Part shown: positions 34,250-45,414 of the stretch, piece by piece
How the letters are laid out: every line of letters begins with the position of its first letter
Position numbering within the stretch: the stretch's first letter is position 1
Assembly (NCBI GenBank): GCA_001939145.1
Contig: LSRX01001469.1
Coordinates: 1 to 64,000, forward strand
DNA length: 64,000 nt
Direction: 5' to 3'
Source of the DNA: Symbiodinium microadriaticum
Lineage: Eukaryota > Sar > Dinophyceae > Suessiales > Symbiodiniaceae
Program-made: the position numbers and the translations under genes
The notes under the pieces: generated by a model
The model's input: only the letters and a program-made list of their open reading frames with translations
The model's database searches: none
Told to the model about the DNA's origin: nothing

Positions 34250-35220
34250 TTGGCACTTCAACTTGGGGCAAGAAGGCTCAGGATGATCGAGATCGCCCTG
34301 TCTTTTCGTATCTTGCTTTGTGGGTTTGGGGATTCAGCACAGTCGCTCGCAAGCTACCCACATGAAAGGGGATACGAGAACTGCAATCGTGACCCGTTGT
34401 CCTTTGCCACGTCTTCCCCAAAGCCGTCCTCGAGCAGCAGGATGGATTCAAGTGTGTAGGAGACAAATAGAAGCATACCCTTGGACGTTTGCCACTGTTC
34501 TGTTCCAGTCTGACTGTAGCCTACCGTGCCGACGCAGCATGGAGTCATTCCTTTATAGCGTCCAGAACATAAGCTTGTCGCCTCGGTCGCTATTGATGCT
34601 GCCCTGCTGTCCAGCTCGTCGATGCTACCATACCCTTACGACTTAAGACGCACGCGGCCTTCAACAAGGCCCGCACACTCAAAAGGCCAATCGGTTGTTG
34701 AGCTTTGACATGCTTCGGATTGGATGGACTACGTATTGGACCTGCTGCTTTCAACAGTCGGAGGACAAAGGCAGTTTCAAAGGATACAATAGCGCTCGCT
34801 GGAAGACCCGACCTTCCATCACATCGCAGTCTCTTCTTCCATTCATTACGCGCTGTCTTCGTCCTCGCCTCGCAATTTTGATGTATGTTGCTTTTGTGAC
34901 ATCAGACGTTTGGCGAGGACTGTTGGCTATACTGGTGGGAGAAACGCAAAGCCTTCCTACGAGTCGGTTTGTGGCGGAGATGGACACACAGAGGACTTGG
35001 CATTATCATTTGTCTTTCGTAGCTCTGTTGATATGGTTTCCGTATGGTAGTATGTGTGTGTATATATATGCATATTACATGCACATGCTTTATAAAGTGT
35101 TCTCGTTGTCTATCGAGAGCGTGGGGAAATTCTGCATGTGCAGGCGATTCAGATCGAGTATGATCCAGAGCAGGCCCTGGCGAGAACGGAAGTGTGGGGA
35201 GTGGCGGGACAGATGAGTCA
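34250..35220. other. no recognisable gene
   Basis: Overlapping short frames on both strands. Nothing could be assigned. Confidence 0.3.
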
Positions 35221-35354
35221 AAACAGAAGAGTGCCCAACAATTGCTCTTAGTCTTGTAGTGTTTTAGTTTAGAGTTTCCCTGGTCTGCTTCAGACAGGTG
35301 AGTTACGATTCTCTGCTCGATAGCTTCCTGCAAGGCCGGCCCGTTCAGACTTAG

Positions 35355-35480
35355 CAGAACCATGATGATTACTGATATCAGTACTATTGTTACTATTATT
35401 ACTACTATTATCACGATGGCTACTATTACTATTACTATCACTAGTACTATTACTATTACTAGTATTATTATTGTTATCAT
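35355..35480. repeat. (ACTATT)n-type microsatellite
   Basis: Imperfect ACTATT/ATTACT repeats. Confidence 0.85.
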
Positions 35481-35544
35481 GACTCAGCTTGGTTCAGCCT
35501 ATCCGGGAAGCACCAGTTTTCTGATCGTTTATTACAGCCCATGA

Positions 35545-35749
35545 AGAGTAGTCGTCGTCGTAGTAGCAGTAGCAGCAGCAACAGGAGTAGTGGTGGTAGT
35601 AGTAGTTGTTGTTGTACAAATATTAGTGCTAGTACTAGTAGTAGTGGCAGCACATAGCACTAGCAGCGGTAGCAGTAGCAGTGCTACTGCTGCCGTCGCC
35701 GCTGCGACTGCTGCTGGTACTCCTCCTCCTCCTCCTCCTCCTCCTCCTC

Positions 35750-35788
<39 letters not shown>

Positions 35789-35800
35789 GCAGCAGCTCTA
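35545..35800. repeat. compound trinucleotide repeat
   Basis: GTA, GCA, CCT and ACT triplet runs. Long Val, Pro and Thr runs in the frames here are artefacts of the repeat. Confidence 0.9.
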
Positions 35801-35959
35801 GCATAAGAGTAGCACTAGCACCAGCAACTGTAGAATTAGTAGTTTTCGCCACCGTGGTCCTGACAACGATGCGTTTACCATAAAGCACCAGTAATAGCAA
35901 CGATAGCAATAAGCATAGTAAAAGTACCATCGTTACCACTTCCACACCTGCGAATCAAG

Positions 35960-36464
35960 TCGACCAACGCTTGCAGGGCACCAGCCGATGCGCTCCAAAG
36001 CTCAGCGCCTCGGATCGCAAGCCATTCGAGCCTTCAAAACAGGCGATTGCGAACCATACAGAGTATAATAGTAGTATCAGTGTGAAGATATAAACACACA
36101 CTTGATGCCTCATCTGTCTGCATATGTACACACATAGATACACACACACACACACACATGTACAGTATACCACATCATGCTTGGACTGATCAGGAACCTT
36201 GACTTTCTCGGGGGGTCTGACAGCAGAAGTTGTTTTTCCACACCAGATTTCCAGCAGACTCAGAACAGGGACATTGAATAATGTCCCGGCGATGTGGATG
36301 TACTTGGTGTTGGGTTTGGAGTTGCACCACCAGCTGGCATGCGTGATGCTGCACCCTCTACACATACGGTCGAGCGACTTGGAATCCTTGAATCGGTCCC
36401 TGAACTTCTCCGTCGGCAGTTTGGCACGGTATGAGATGGTATGCACGACATGCTCAGGAAGCAC
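35960..36464 (-). CDS. unassigned minus-strand open frame
   Basis: A frame opening at about 36464 contains YRAKLPTEKFRDRFKDSKSL, DRMCRGCSITHASWWCNSKP and TLFNVPVLSLLEIWCGKTTS. The lysine/arginine and Cys/Trp pattern looks like a folded protein, but I do not recognise it. It lies immediately 5' of, and opposite to, the MsrA-like exons. Confidence 0.25.
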
Positions 36465-36555
36465 GACTTATGTATGCTCGTAGCGATCAACAGGCGGTTC
36501 AGAACTATGGCGAGTTGTCGACTCATCGGTTACATGTTCAAGAGTGAGGTACAAG

Positions 36556-36836
36556 TCGGCGATTTGGTATCACAACGACGAGCAGAGGAAGATTGCAGAG
36601 CAGAGGATGGAGGTGTCTTCCTGGGCATGTGTGGGCCTCTTCATTCAAGCATTCAGTACTTTCAATCCTTGACGCAGGAGACTGGGGCTGCACCGGTTGT
36701 CGATGTGGACGAGGCCAAGCCCTGGTACGATGCCGAGGACCCGAAGCGAAACGGAATCCCGCAGCTCCTGCCTCCCGCAGCCACGAAGGACTACCACCAG
36801 AAGTACTACGACAAGCAGAACTGCACAGTGATGTAA
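36556..36836 (+). CDS. MsrA-like peptide methionine sulfoxide reductase, C-terminal exons
   Basis: Exon 36556-36612 reads SAIWYHNDEQRKIAEQRME, matching the conserved SAI-Y-EQ helix of MsrA. After a 65-base GT-AG intron, exon 36678-36836 reads VDVDEAKPWYDAED…DYHQKYYDKQ, the MsrA 'fy-AE-yHQkY' signature, which here is split by a 17-residue insertion. MsrA reduces methionine-S-sulfoxide in oxidised proteins. The protein ends NCTVM. The N-terminal part with the catalytic GCFW motif was not found upstream, so the gene is either longer than the visible stretch or a truncated copy. The family call rests on the two short blocks. Confidence 0.55.
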
Positions 36837-37281
36837 ATGTTAGTAATGTACATACTTAACGTCTTCAAGACGGAGGCATAAACAAAGAGGCTTTGTGTCT
36901 GCCACTGCACAGTACCAACGATGCTCCCTTGCAACTGGCACTGGGCGGAAGAGCAAGTGACTCGTGCTGGGGCGTGGACTGCTCCCTTTGCAGTGTAAGA
37001 TAATGTTCGAGCAGCTCTACTACGAATTCGCGGGAGCCTTCGCAAGTGCAACAGCACGATGATGGCAACTTTCCCCAAATGCTTGGTGCTACGGGAACGT
37101 TCGAAGGGTAAGGTTCGTGGCTGTCTCACAGCCTGATTTTAAATTGCAAGTTTTCCGACGCAACGAGCGGCAACACGTCTTGCTGTTTGAGCAGTCGACA
37201 TCAAAAATGCTTGGATGTGTGTTGGTACAAACTCAGGCAGGGACTCGACAGTGGCCTGACCATGCATGACCCAAGCATTTG

Positions 37282-37513
37282 AGACCTTGGATTCGGACGC
37301 TCCATGCCAAGTGCGTGTTGTGCAGCGAATCGGAAGTGCATACCAAGCAGGGAGTCAAGAAACGCACGGAAGAATTCTCGACATCTTTCTTCGTTGCTCG
37401 CCTGGGGCAGAAGCAAGGATATAAGTTCTTAGCCGACACGACGCTTTGTCGTGCCAGCAGAATGGCCTGGTGGAAGTGCATGCAGTACCATCGCGCTGCC
37501 CACTTGGAGCCAG
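37282..37513 (+). CDS. unassigned exon with CxxC start
   Basis: The frame reads AKCVLCSESEVHTKQGVKKR, TEEFSTSFFVARLGQKQGYK, FLADTTLCRASRMAWWKCMQ, ending at a good donor CAG/GTAAAC (37513/37514). CVLC followed later by C and H suggests a zinc-binding module. The family is unknown and the strand is not certain. Confidence 0.3.
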
Positions 37514-38100
37514 GTAAACTTCCGATGGATGTGGTATGATGCGGTGCTGCACTCAAATGATCCGAGAGAGAATCTGTAAAGCAGCCAGGTTGTGGTACTG
37601 GACGGCCAAGGAGGCTTACAGTGTCTGCGCTGTTCGTTGGCGTGTTTGCATCGGCGCCCACAGCTTCAGGGCATAGACCTTGGTGCTGCCCTCGCCACTT
37701 TGGACGGATTGCATGTTGCGATACCGGCCACCCGGAGTCGCTGGCGCACAGGAGCGTGATGATCTTGAAGCCGTTGGCCGTGGAAGCTTTTTCTTGTAGG
37801 ATTTCTTAGCACTTGCAAAATGTATTGGAAATGGCGGTGCATAGCCACGGCCGCCTCTGGTCCGTTTGTTTGCGTTGGGCCTGGTGGCACCGCTTGGGTC
37901 GATGCAGGCATGCGCTGCACCCGACAGGGGTGCCCATTCCAACACTGATGAGGGGATTGTTCAGAGCACCGCAGGTTGAGCGCTCAACAGCGCACAGGTC
38001 TGGTGTTGCCGATCGTTGCCAACGCGTGCGACTGCGAAAGTAGCGACAGCGGGCGTTGTTTATTCTGAAGGCAAGCTCTGGAAGTTACAACCGCCCTCTG

Positions 38101-38337
38101 TTAGTTTGAATACCACACACACGAACTTCTTTTCAGGCCAGATGGTCGGATAGCTTTGTTTACTTGCTTGCGCACGCTTTTGTGGTAGGACCATGTCTTC
38201 TGCAAAACCGACTGCGCATCTGCTGAAAATCTTGCTACATTTCGTTGCTTTCTTTTCTTCTGGACGGGGGTCGGCGCTTCCTGTAACAGTTCAACGTCCA
38301 CACGCCCCCTCATTTTGGCATCAACGCCCGTAACCTG
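38101..38337 (-). CDS. basic C-terminal exon, hypothetical
   Basis: A TTTGCAG-type acceptor is followed on the minus strand by VTGVDAKMRGRVDVELLQEA, PTPVQKKRKQRNVARFSADA and QSVLQKTWSYHKSVRKQVNK, ending at TAA/TAG near 38101. The KKRKQR run could be a nuclear localisation signal. No family is recognised. Confidence 0.35.
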   Translation of the reverse strand, partial: QVTGVDAKMRGRVDVELLQEAPTPVQKKRKQRNVARFSADAQSVLQKTWSYHKSVRKQVNKAIRPSGLKRSSCVWYSN

Positions 38338-39254
38338 CAAACACTTCATGCCAGCACATGCAAGTCGATGCGTTTTCAGGGACAAACTTCTATGCAAGCA
38401 GGCGCATCCTCGGTCCACGCACCTGCAAAACACACTTCTAAGCGAGTCGAAGCATGGAAGAGCTTCCATGCAAGTTCACGCATCCACCGAAGCTACCTGT
38501 GTGAAGTAAGAGCACCCCTCGGGGCAGCAACAGCATCAACGCTGCAAGATCGTGCTTGAGCCTGGGTGAACCTGGGGTGTAAGCTGCGAACTGGTAAACA
38601 CCTTCAAGACAAGAAAGGCACTTTCTTCCTTACCGCCAGAAAACTGGATGTTATGCGGAGCGAGACCATGTTGTGTGTACGACACATGGAGCCGGAGTCA
38701 CTATACCATTTTCGAATTTACTCGCTGTGTCGGCGAGCTTGCCGGTGCCAGCGACTTCGTACAGCAATTGAGTCTGTATGCGTATGCAACGGGCAGACGA
38801 GGTCTGAGGAGCGGTGTATGATCGTTTTATTACGTAGTTGCATCGGCCAATGCAAAATCAAAGGTTTTTGGATCCTGTGATGCAGGTTTTTCGATTCGTT
38901 TAGAAAATTCTGCTGAACATCGTTGAGATTGTTCACTTCTCTGCAGTTCGTTGTTTGGAGACTTGGAGCCCCGTATAGCCTCGTCGTCAAATCAATGGCG
39001 CAAATTTGCCTGTTGACATGGCTGCGCGCTCATCGTTGACATAATTGCTGCGGTGCTGTAGTCCCACCGACTCAGCACTTGGTTGCACCATGTGACACGA
39101 TACTTGCGGGAACAGGCAAGCTGACCTCAACAACAGTGGCTTTTACACTTCACACACTTTCGAGTTTGCTGGGAAGGTGCTCGTACATAATCTCTTGGAA
39201 GTTCTGCTAGTGGAGGCCATCAACACTAACGATTTGCATGTTGCTGCAACATCC

Positions 39255-39500
39255 CTAGAGCTTTGACTGAGCATCCACCTTGTCACGCTTATATGCTCGT
39301 AGCATCTTGTAGACATGATCATGCTTTGGATATCGATCCCGTAGCTCCTCGCCGTCTGTAGAGCAAGATCCATATCTTATCGCATCCTGGTGAGAGCTAC
39401 ATCTGAATTTAGTGGTGACACGCGCACAGCCAAAGATTGCTGCTGCCTTCATGACGCCTCCACTCATCACCGACTTCAGTCGCTGAGCCTTGTCTTTTAT
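39255..39500 (-). CDS. hypothetical C-terminal exon
   Basis: The minus-strand frame includes KDKAQRLKSVMSGGVMKAAA, IFGCARVTTKFRCSSHQDAI and HVYKMLRAYKRDKVDAQSKL-stop. Coding-like composition; unrecognised. Confidence 0.3.
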   Translation of the reverse strand: MKDKAQRLKSVMSGGVMKAAAIFGCARVTTKFRCSSHQDAIRYGSCSTDGEELRDRYPKHDHVYKMLRAYKRDKVDAQSKL

Positions 39501-40370
39501 GTCATGTGTGTATGCAATTGTACATCTCATTCTTCTGTCCGTCTGTCTTTTTGTCTGTCTACATGTATGTATGCAAATACGTCTATTCCGACCAGAAATC
39601 TGTCCTTAGGTCCTTTACATGCCTGGGTAATTTGGGTAACATGTTGGCTGAGGTGTTCTGTCCGAGCGCCACAGCATGTTGTTGGCCAGCGATCGTGAGC
39701 TCGCACAGCATATGGCTGCATGCCAATACAAGTTCCATCAACTTGCTCGATTGATTGACAAGCTTACACGAGCGTTCTATTCCATTTTTTGCTTCAAGGT
39801 TGCGAAGCTATGCAGAGAGGCAATTGGTCATCGCTCTGCAAGCCTGGCTTGGGCATCCGGCACTAAAGTGCAGCTCGTCTTGTCTTTCATCGTTTGCGGC
39901 GTGAGATGTTTTTTCCATTGGCATGGAAGGCAAGCTGTTCACGCGATCTTCTTGCTGTCCGTTGGTGCCTATGCCCCTTGCATGCATGTCTGCCTCAGTC
40001 TTCAAGCCTTGAGTGCCCGATTGGGACCACAAGGCTATCGCTTTGCCAAGAGCGGCGCCCGACTGGCTCGAAGAAAACATCATCGCCGAAGCAGGACGGA
40101 TAGGAAACGAAGTTTCGAAGCAGCATATGATCTTCCAGGCCCCTTGGTTGCAGAAAGCTGGAAGGTTTGAGCTTTGGATACTGCTACAGTTTGGGAAGCT
40201 CAGACAGCTCCTCATTTACACAAGGTCGCAGTGAGCGCCGGGGGCCGAGATGTGTTTTGGTCGTCAACAGGCAGTGTGGATGCTTACAGATCACAGACTT
40301 GCACAGATGAAAGCTTCAGTGCACTTGAGCTCCTCAGGTCCTGGCTGCTCTGAATCTGTTGTGTTCGGTG

Positions 40371-41246
40371 ATGCTTGTCCTCGCTTGCCGAGCAGTTCGT
40401 TCTGAAGCCATAGCGAAGATCATCCAAGAGACTTGGGAGGATGCAAGATCTCATTCGCACTTCGTTGCTGTTTTGCGCGAGAGCTACAGGATTTCCATGG
40501 GACTGTTGGCCATGGTTGTGGTGATTTATGCACTTCTAAGTCGGCTGACCCGGCTGCCACATCCATTCGCTTTCGTCATAGGATGGAGCCCGGCCTTCCT
40601 CCCAGCTTGGGTGTTGCTTCAGCTGGTGACCTTCATTCGCTTGATGGCTGCTCTTTCCATGAGCCAGGTCGAGGGATTCTACTCGGAACTGGAGTCCATA
40701 GGCTTGGCGAACATTGATGGCCGCGACTTTGCCAACGTGAAGTCAGGCCACTGGCTGTATCTGCTTCGCAGGCATCAGCAACTGCTCCAAGATTTGAAGT
40801 CAATGTCGATGGCAATCTCATCGACCGTACTTGTGTTTCAAAACGTTGTGGCTGGTTCCAGCTTGTTGTTGCTGTGGGTTGCTCGCGCATGTCAACTGGA
40901 CGCTTGGGCCTCCTCTGGCTATGTCCTCTTGGCCTTTACAATGGGGTGCTCTGGCATTTTCGCCATGCTGCCCCTCGCATACATTACCGACCTATGCCAG
41001 ACCCGTCGCTTTGGCCGGCGATCGTTGCTTGCGCTTGCGGATAAGTACAGCGGATGGCCCATGGAAGAGAGTGTTCACTGCGAGTACATGCGATTCATGC
41101 AGCATCTCAACACGTCGGAGGCAGGAATCTACATTCCTACCATGGGACTAGTCACCCGATCGTCCCTCTCCCAGGTGATAATGCTGTATGTAAAGGTTCT
41201 CCCACTTGCACTGGCCCTAACATTGGGCTGGTGGCGGCGAGGATGA
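40371..41246 (+). CDS. multi-pass membrane protein, gustatory-receptor-like topology
   Basis: This single open frame has at least five strongly hydrophobic segments: MGLLAMVVVIYALLSRL, the stretch from FAFVIGWSPAFLPAWVLLQL into VTFIRLMAAL, SSTVLVFQNVVAGSSLLLLW, SSGYVLLAFTMGCSGIFAML, and LSQVIMLYVKVLPLALALTL. A long cytoplasm-like linker with SHWLY/RRHQQLLQ-type residues sits between segments 2 and 3. The order resembles seven-helix gustatory-receptor-like (GRL) channel proteins, whose last helix follows a short GxYI…TRSSLSQV-type segment. No diagnostic TYhhhhhQF motif is present, so the resemblance is only topological. Additional N-terminal helices may lie in upstream exons (39.7-40.2 kb). 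ATG 40371 is the first in-frame start; an intron acceptor nearby is equally possible. Confidence 0.5.
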   Translation: MLVLACRAVRSEAIAKIIQETWEDARSHSHFVAVLRESYRISMGLLAMVVVIYALLSRLTRLPHPFAFVIGWSPAFLPAWVLLQLVTFIRLMAALSMSQVEGFYSELESIGLANIDGRDFANVKSGHWLYLLRRHQQLLQDLKSMSMAISSTVLVFQNVVAGSSLLLLWVARACQLDAWASSGYVLLAFTMGCSGIFAMLPLAYITDLCQTRRFGRRSLLALADKYSGWPMEESVHCEYMRFMQHLNTSEAGIYIPTMGLVTRSSLSQVIMLYVKVLPLALALTLGWWRRG

Positions 41247-41279
41247 AAAAGGAAGCAAAAGTCCTCCAGACGTTCCGAT

Positions 41280-42660
41280 GTGGCTGATGCTTGTAACACC
41301 TCTTCCATGCGGGGCATTCTGGCAATTTGCGGCTACACGATTCTCTTTCAGTTGGCTCACCAGCTCCAAACTCTGTCCATCAACGAAGTCTGTTGCATCT
41401 GCCCAGCCATGTCCGGACCTCGCATCGGCAGCCCTGGTCGCCTTCATATGTTTTGCATACCCGTCAGGCCTTCCACTCCGCTGGTGCTTCGCTTGGCGCT
41501 GGTTGCTGCTGCTGCCCGGGCTTCGGCACTCACACCAGCAGAAAAACGACTCGGTTCTCAGACCCTAATGAGAAGGTCTTCTCAGGAGATGCCGCGCGCC
41601 TGAAGCGAAGGACTCCACAACAGGTGCACGGCAGTGATTGTTTCCTGACGGGCCTGCAGCTCTCATCAGCGTCCCTGTAGCCTCAGTTCTCTGGCGTGGA
41701 CAGCGACGGGAAGACTCCTATCCTGATTGAGGCAGGTTCTACAAACCTAGAGACACATGACTGAGACGTGCATTATTTGGCCACGTCCTACGAGGTTGGC
41801 GCCGCTGGCTCAGGGCCCGCCTGTGCGACTCGACCAGAAGAGCACCCAAAAAAGTGGCCCCAAGAGGAGTCCAACAAGAGCACAGTGTGAGCACCCGAGG
41901 ACAAGATCACCTGTGCGGATCCTCTCACGTGCCCACCAGGCTTTCAGAAGACCAAGGTGCCTCTGCACTGATCTACAATGGGAACCAGGGCTGTGTCGGG
42001 AGAGCATGCTTCAATTGCCAGGTTGATGGGCATTGCTGCTGCCGCCTCAGTGCCTGAAACAGTCTAGCAAAACATGCTGGCTCACATGACGTACGTCTTC
42101 GCGCTTCGTGGATATGGTTTCGCAGTGGAACCGTCGCTGCATCAATCGACGAGCTTGAGGCCCATACTGCATCAATCCTGACATCAAGATCGAACCCGAG
42201 GCTGGAGGACATAAGCTCTTGCACAGTCGGAGTGCTCTACCGAACAGACCCCAATAACTCAGTGATGACAAGGTGACTGGTGCAACTGGCAAGGCAGGTG
42301 GCAAGAAGAGCACTCACTGCCCAGAGGCGGACGACTCCAATCGTTCGAACCGAGCACGGAAGCTTTTTTCATGTGACAGTCCCTCTGTCCTTCCGATTTC
42401 ATTTTTTGCTTGCTAGATCCGTTTCAGGTTTGGTGCTTCCCAACCATGTGCACCAAGAAGGAGGCACGCCCAGACGAGCTTTGGAGGGTCCATGTGATCG
42501 TGCTTCGACAAAACAGATCATGCCCACCTTCGACAACGGAATGTGCTGCCCACAGTGTCCCGAGTGATCTCGCCACCAGGCCACAGAATTCGGGCTTGTT
42601 CCAAGAGCCAAGTCTTACCAGCTCAGCCACAAGATACGGGCTGCTGGCAGGGTGCACTAA
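41280..42660. other. weak + strand exons, unassigned
   Basis: Frames such as GILAICGYTILFQLAHQLQT (about 41310, one hydrophobic helix) and QFSGVDSDGKTPILIEAGST (about 41690) look partly coding. No gene could be assembled. Confidence 0.25.
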
Positions 42661-42689
42661 CTATTGAAACTCCGGGCATGCCTGCGATG

Positions 42690-45190
42690 ATCTGAGATGT
42701 GCATCTACCAGCTGACAAGTCAGAAGATTTCAGATCGAAGATTATCGAACAACATGGGTATGGAATAGTTTGGTGATTATAGAAACACCGATATTCTTCG
42801 AAATCGAAATATGCGGCATTGTTTTCTGGATGCCCATACGTCGACCATACCTGGCATTTTTCCCATTATCAGCTATTCTCTTTCAGTAATCCTTAGAAAA
42901 ATTGTCTCTCGAGCCACTCCTCCATCTAATCTGATGATTTCTGGGAGTCGAATGTATCGAATTATTTATTGAAAATTATTAAAATATTCTTAATTGAAAT
43001 TATTCAAAATATGATTTTAGACAGGTAGTGTAATCTCTAGAAGAAAAAAGATATTTGTTATTTCTTTTATAATTTGTAATTTAATTCTCTATATGAACAT
43101 ATAGATACCTATATATTTATTAAAGCAAATTTATTTATAATTCCGTAAAAGTTTTATGAAAATAAAAACTATAATTTATAATTTTCTTGACTTTGGGGTT
43201 TGACGTGGTCGGAAGTAGGAATGAATTTAATTTAAAATTCTAAAGCTTGGATCGTTTAGGTATGTATGGTGCTATAGTATATATAATTTGATTTTGTAAA
43301 TATTCGGCAAGTCATTATCTAAAGGGATTTAGAGGCAAGCCTGTAGTCGTTGGCCCTGGAGGGGGCGGGGGGGGGACAAAAAAAAAACGCACAAAAAGGA
43401 ACGGCGGGGGGCTTATTTTTTTTTTTTTTTGGCCTCTCCCCCGAGCTCGAGAGCGGGCGGAGCTCCAAGGGACTGTCTTATCCTTTCGAACTCCAGCCTT
43501 GGTAGGACATGAATAACAACAAAAATACGTCATCACCATTATTGAAGATGCATCTGAAACACAAATACCACGATTAGGTTCTAACAATCCACCATATTGG
43601 GTAAGTTGGGTGGCAAACCCTAAAAGCATTAAGAGAGATGATGGGATTCGATCCGTTATCCCGAAGAAGGGCAATCGATTCTAAATCATATTAAATTCTG
43701 ATTAAGGTTTGATGGCATGTCCAATCTGTTCATCTTTGGTGGTAGATTTCGGATGAAAAAATCCAATATGCCCTGCTAGGTCAGGAGCACTTCAAACTCC
43801 AATAAGAGATGATATGTGACAAAACCAGCAATATAACAAGGACATGGTGGAGAGCCAAGACTTTAAAATCTGAATCTGACATTTCTGTCCCAGCTAACAA
43901 GGCATAATTGATATTAAAATAAAATTCGGAAAGATATAGTGGACACCAAGATCGATAACTAGCTTATAAATTCTGACATGTTGCTCAAACATACCTCCTG
44001 AGTCTAAAGAAAAATGAGAGGGGTGGCAAACCCGAATACCTCGAATAAGTAGCTTGGTAACACAAAACCAAATGTATATTGTAAAATTATGTCTATCAAT
44101 TACCATTCAGCATATTTATAAATTTGCAAGAGATTTTGCCATTGTGGTTGAGAGTCATACGAGGAATCCTGCGTACTAATAAATCCATGTACCAAAACTC
44201 GAAAAAAAACACAGAATTCCTCGAAAATACACGTCATCACGACGTACCAGTCATACACGCCGCCACGACGTACCAGTCTCATATTTTAATAGATAATAAA
44301 TCTAATTATTTTATAGAAATAGAGGCTAATCATTTTATAGAAATAGAATAATAGAAATCATTTCTGTCTATCAACACAATCGAAATATTTAAAATTACCA
44401 TCCATCATATATTTTTTATCAAGACCTCTAAATAATCATTTCTTCGAAATCTCTTATTTTTTTAAATTATCATTTATCTAATCTTTCTCTTTCCAAAATT
44501 TATTTTAATCAGCTAATATATATTCATTATATTTAAAACCTAGAATTACTAATATTAATATATCGCAATTCCCATTAGTCACGTCCAAAATTCGAAATAT
44601 CAGATATACCACTCATTATCCCTCATCAATATATAAAATACTTATAAATTTTTTATTCGATAATTTTCGAGGATTTAAATTCATAGACTTTAAATTCAAT
44701 CTATTCATTTATAGTTTTTTTTAGAAAATATTCTCATTTTTCAGTGAATTAATATTAAGAAAAATATCAATTCGTCCTATATAGTGAAAATAAATATCAA
44801 ATTATATATGAAATTTCTCATAAATAAATATATATATTCGAATTTTAAAAAAAAATTCTTTATTTATAAAGTATATTTCTCATAATAAAATTAAATGAAT
44901 TAATTATTTATCATAATTTTAAAATTTCTTCTATAGCCTTTTTATAAATCCTCTTTTTCATTAAAAAAATCTCTCGTTATATTTTATTATCTCATATAAG
45001 AATTTAATATATTTTTTATTTATAACTATAGGCATCAAAAATTACGAGAATAATAGTCAAGACTATATAAATCAAAATGAACAAATACCATAAGTTATTT
45101 CAATATATTCAATAATTTCGTGTCCAATATACGAAAATACGCTATTTTGGGATTCTTAACTTAGCAACAAACGAACGGTTACGTAATTTG
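42690..45190. other. AT-rich island of foreign-looking composition
   Basis: About 2.5 kb is strikingly richer in A+T than the surroundings, with TCGAAAT, TTTTATTTAT and AATATATT words and no coding-like frame beyond short chance ones. Near 43355-43440 it contains an abrupt low-complexity knot: G runs, an A run, then a T run and a GC-rich tail. The texture resembles plant-type intergenic DNA more than the rest of the window. It may be an insertion, an organelle-derived piece or an assembly chimera. Confidence 0.55.
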
Positions 45191-45414
45191 AGTGATTGAG
45201 CAACACGTTCGATCAAGATTTCAGTGGCAAGAACGAAGAAGCAGGGTGCCGAACAGGGAAAGCAACGTATGTTGTCTTTGCAAAAAAAATTTCCAGGAGA
45301 TTCGTTTAATAGGACTGTTGAAAGATTTGCAATCATTGCAGCAGTGGGCATGTTCATGCAATGCAAGTCTCACCTTCGGCGTCAGCATGGCGAGTGGGTT
45401 TGAGGAGCCTGTCA

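Noticed and set aside
36833-36836. CTVM as proof of a prenylated small GTPase
   Set aside because: The preceding residues match MsrA (SAIWYHNDEQ, AED…YHQKYYDK), not a GTPase; prenylation remains only a possibility.
42690-45190. Mitochondrial or plastid gene content in the AT-rich island
   Set aside because: No cox, cob, rRNA or photosystem motif was seen in either strand.
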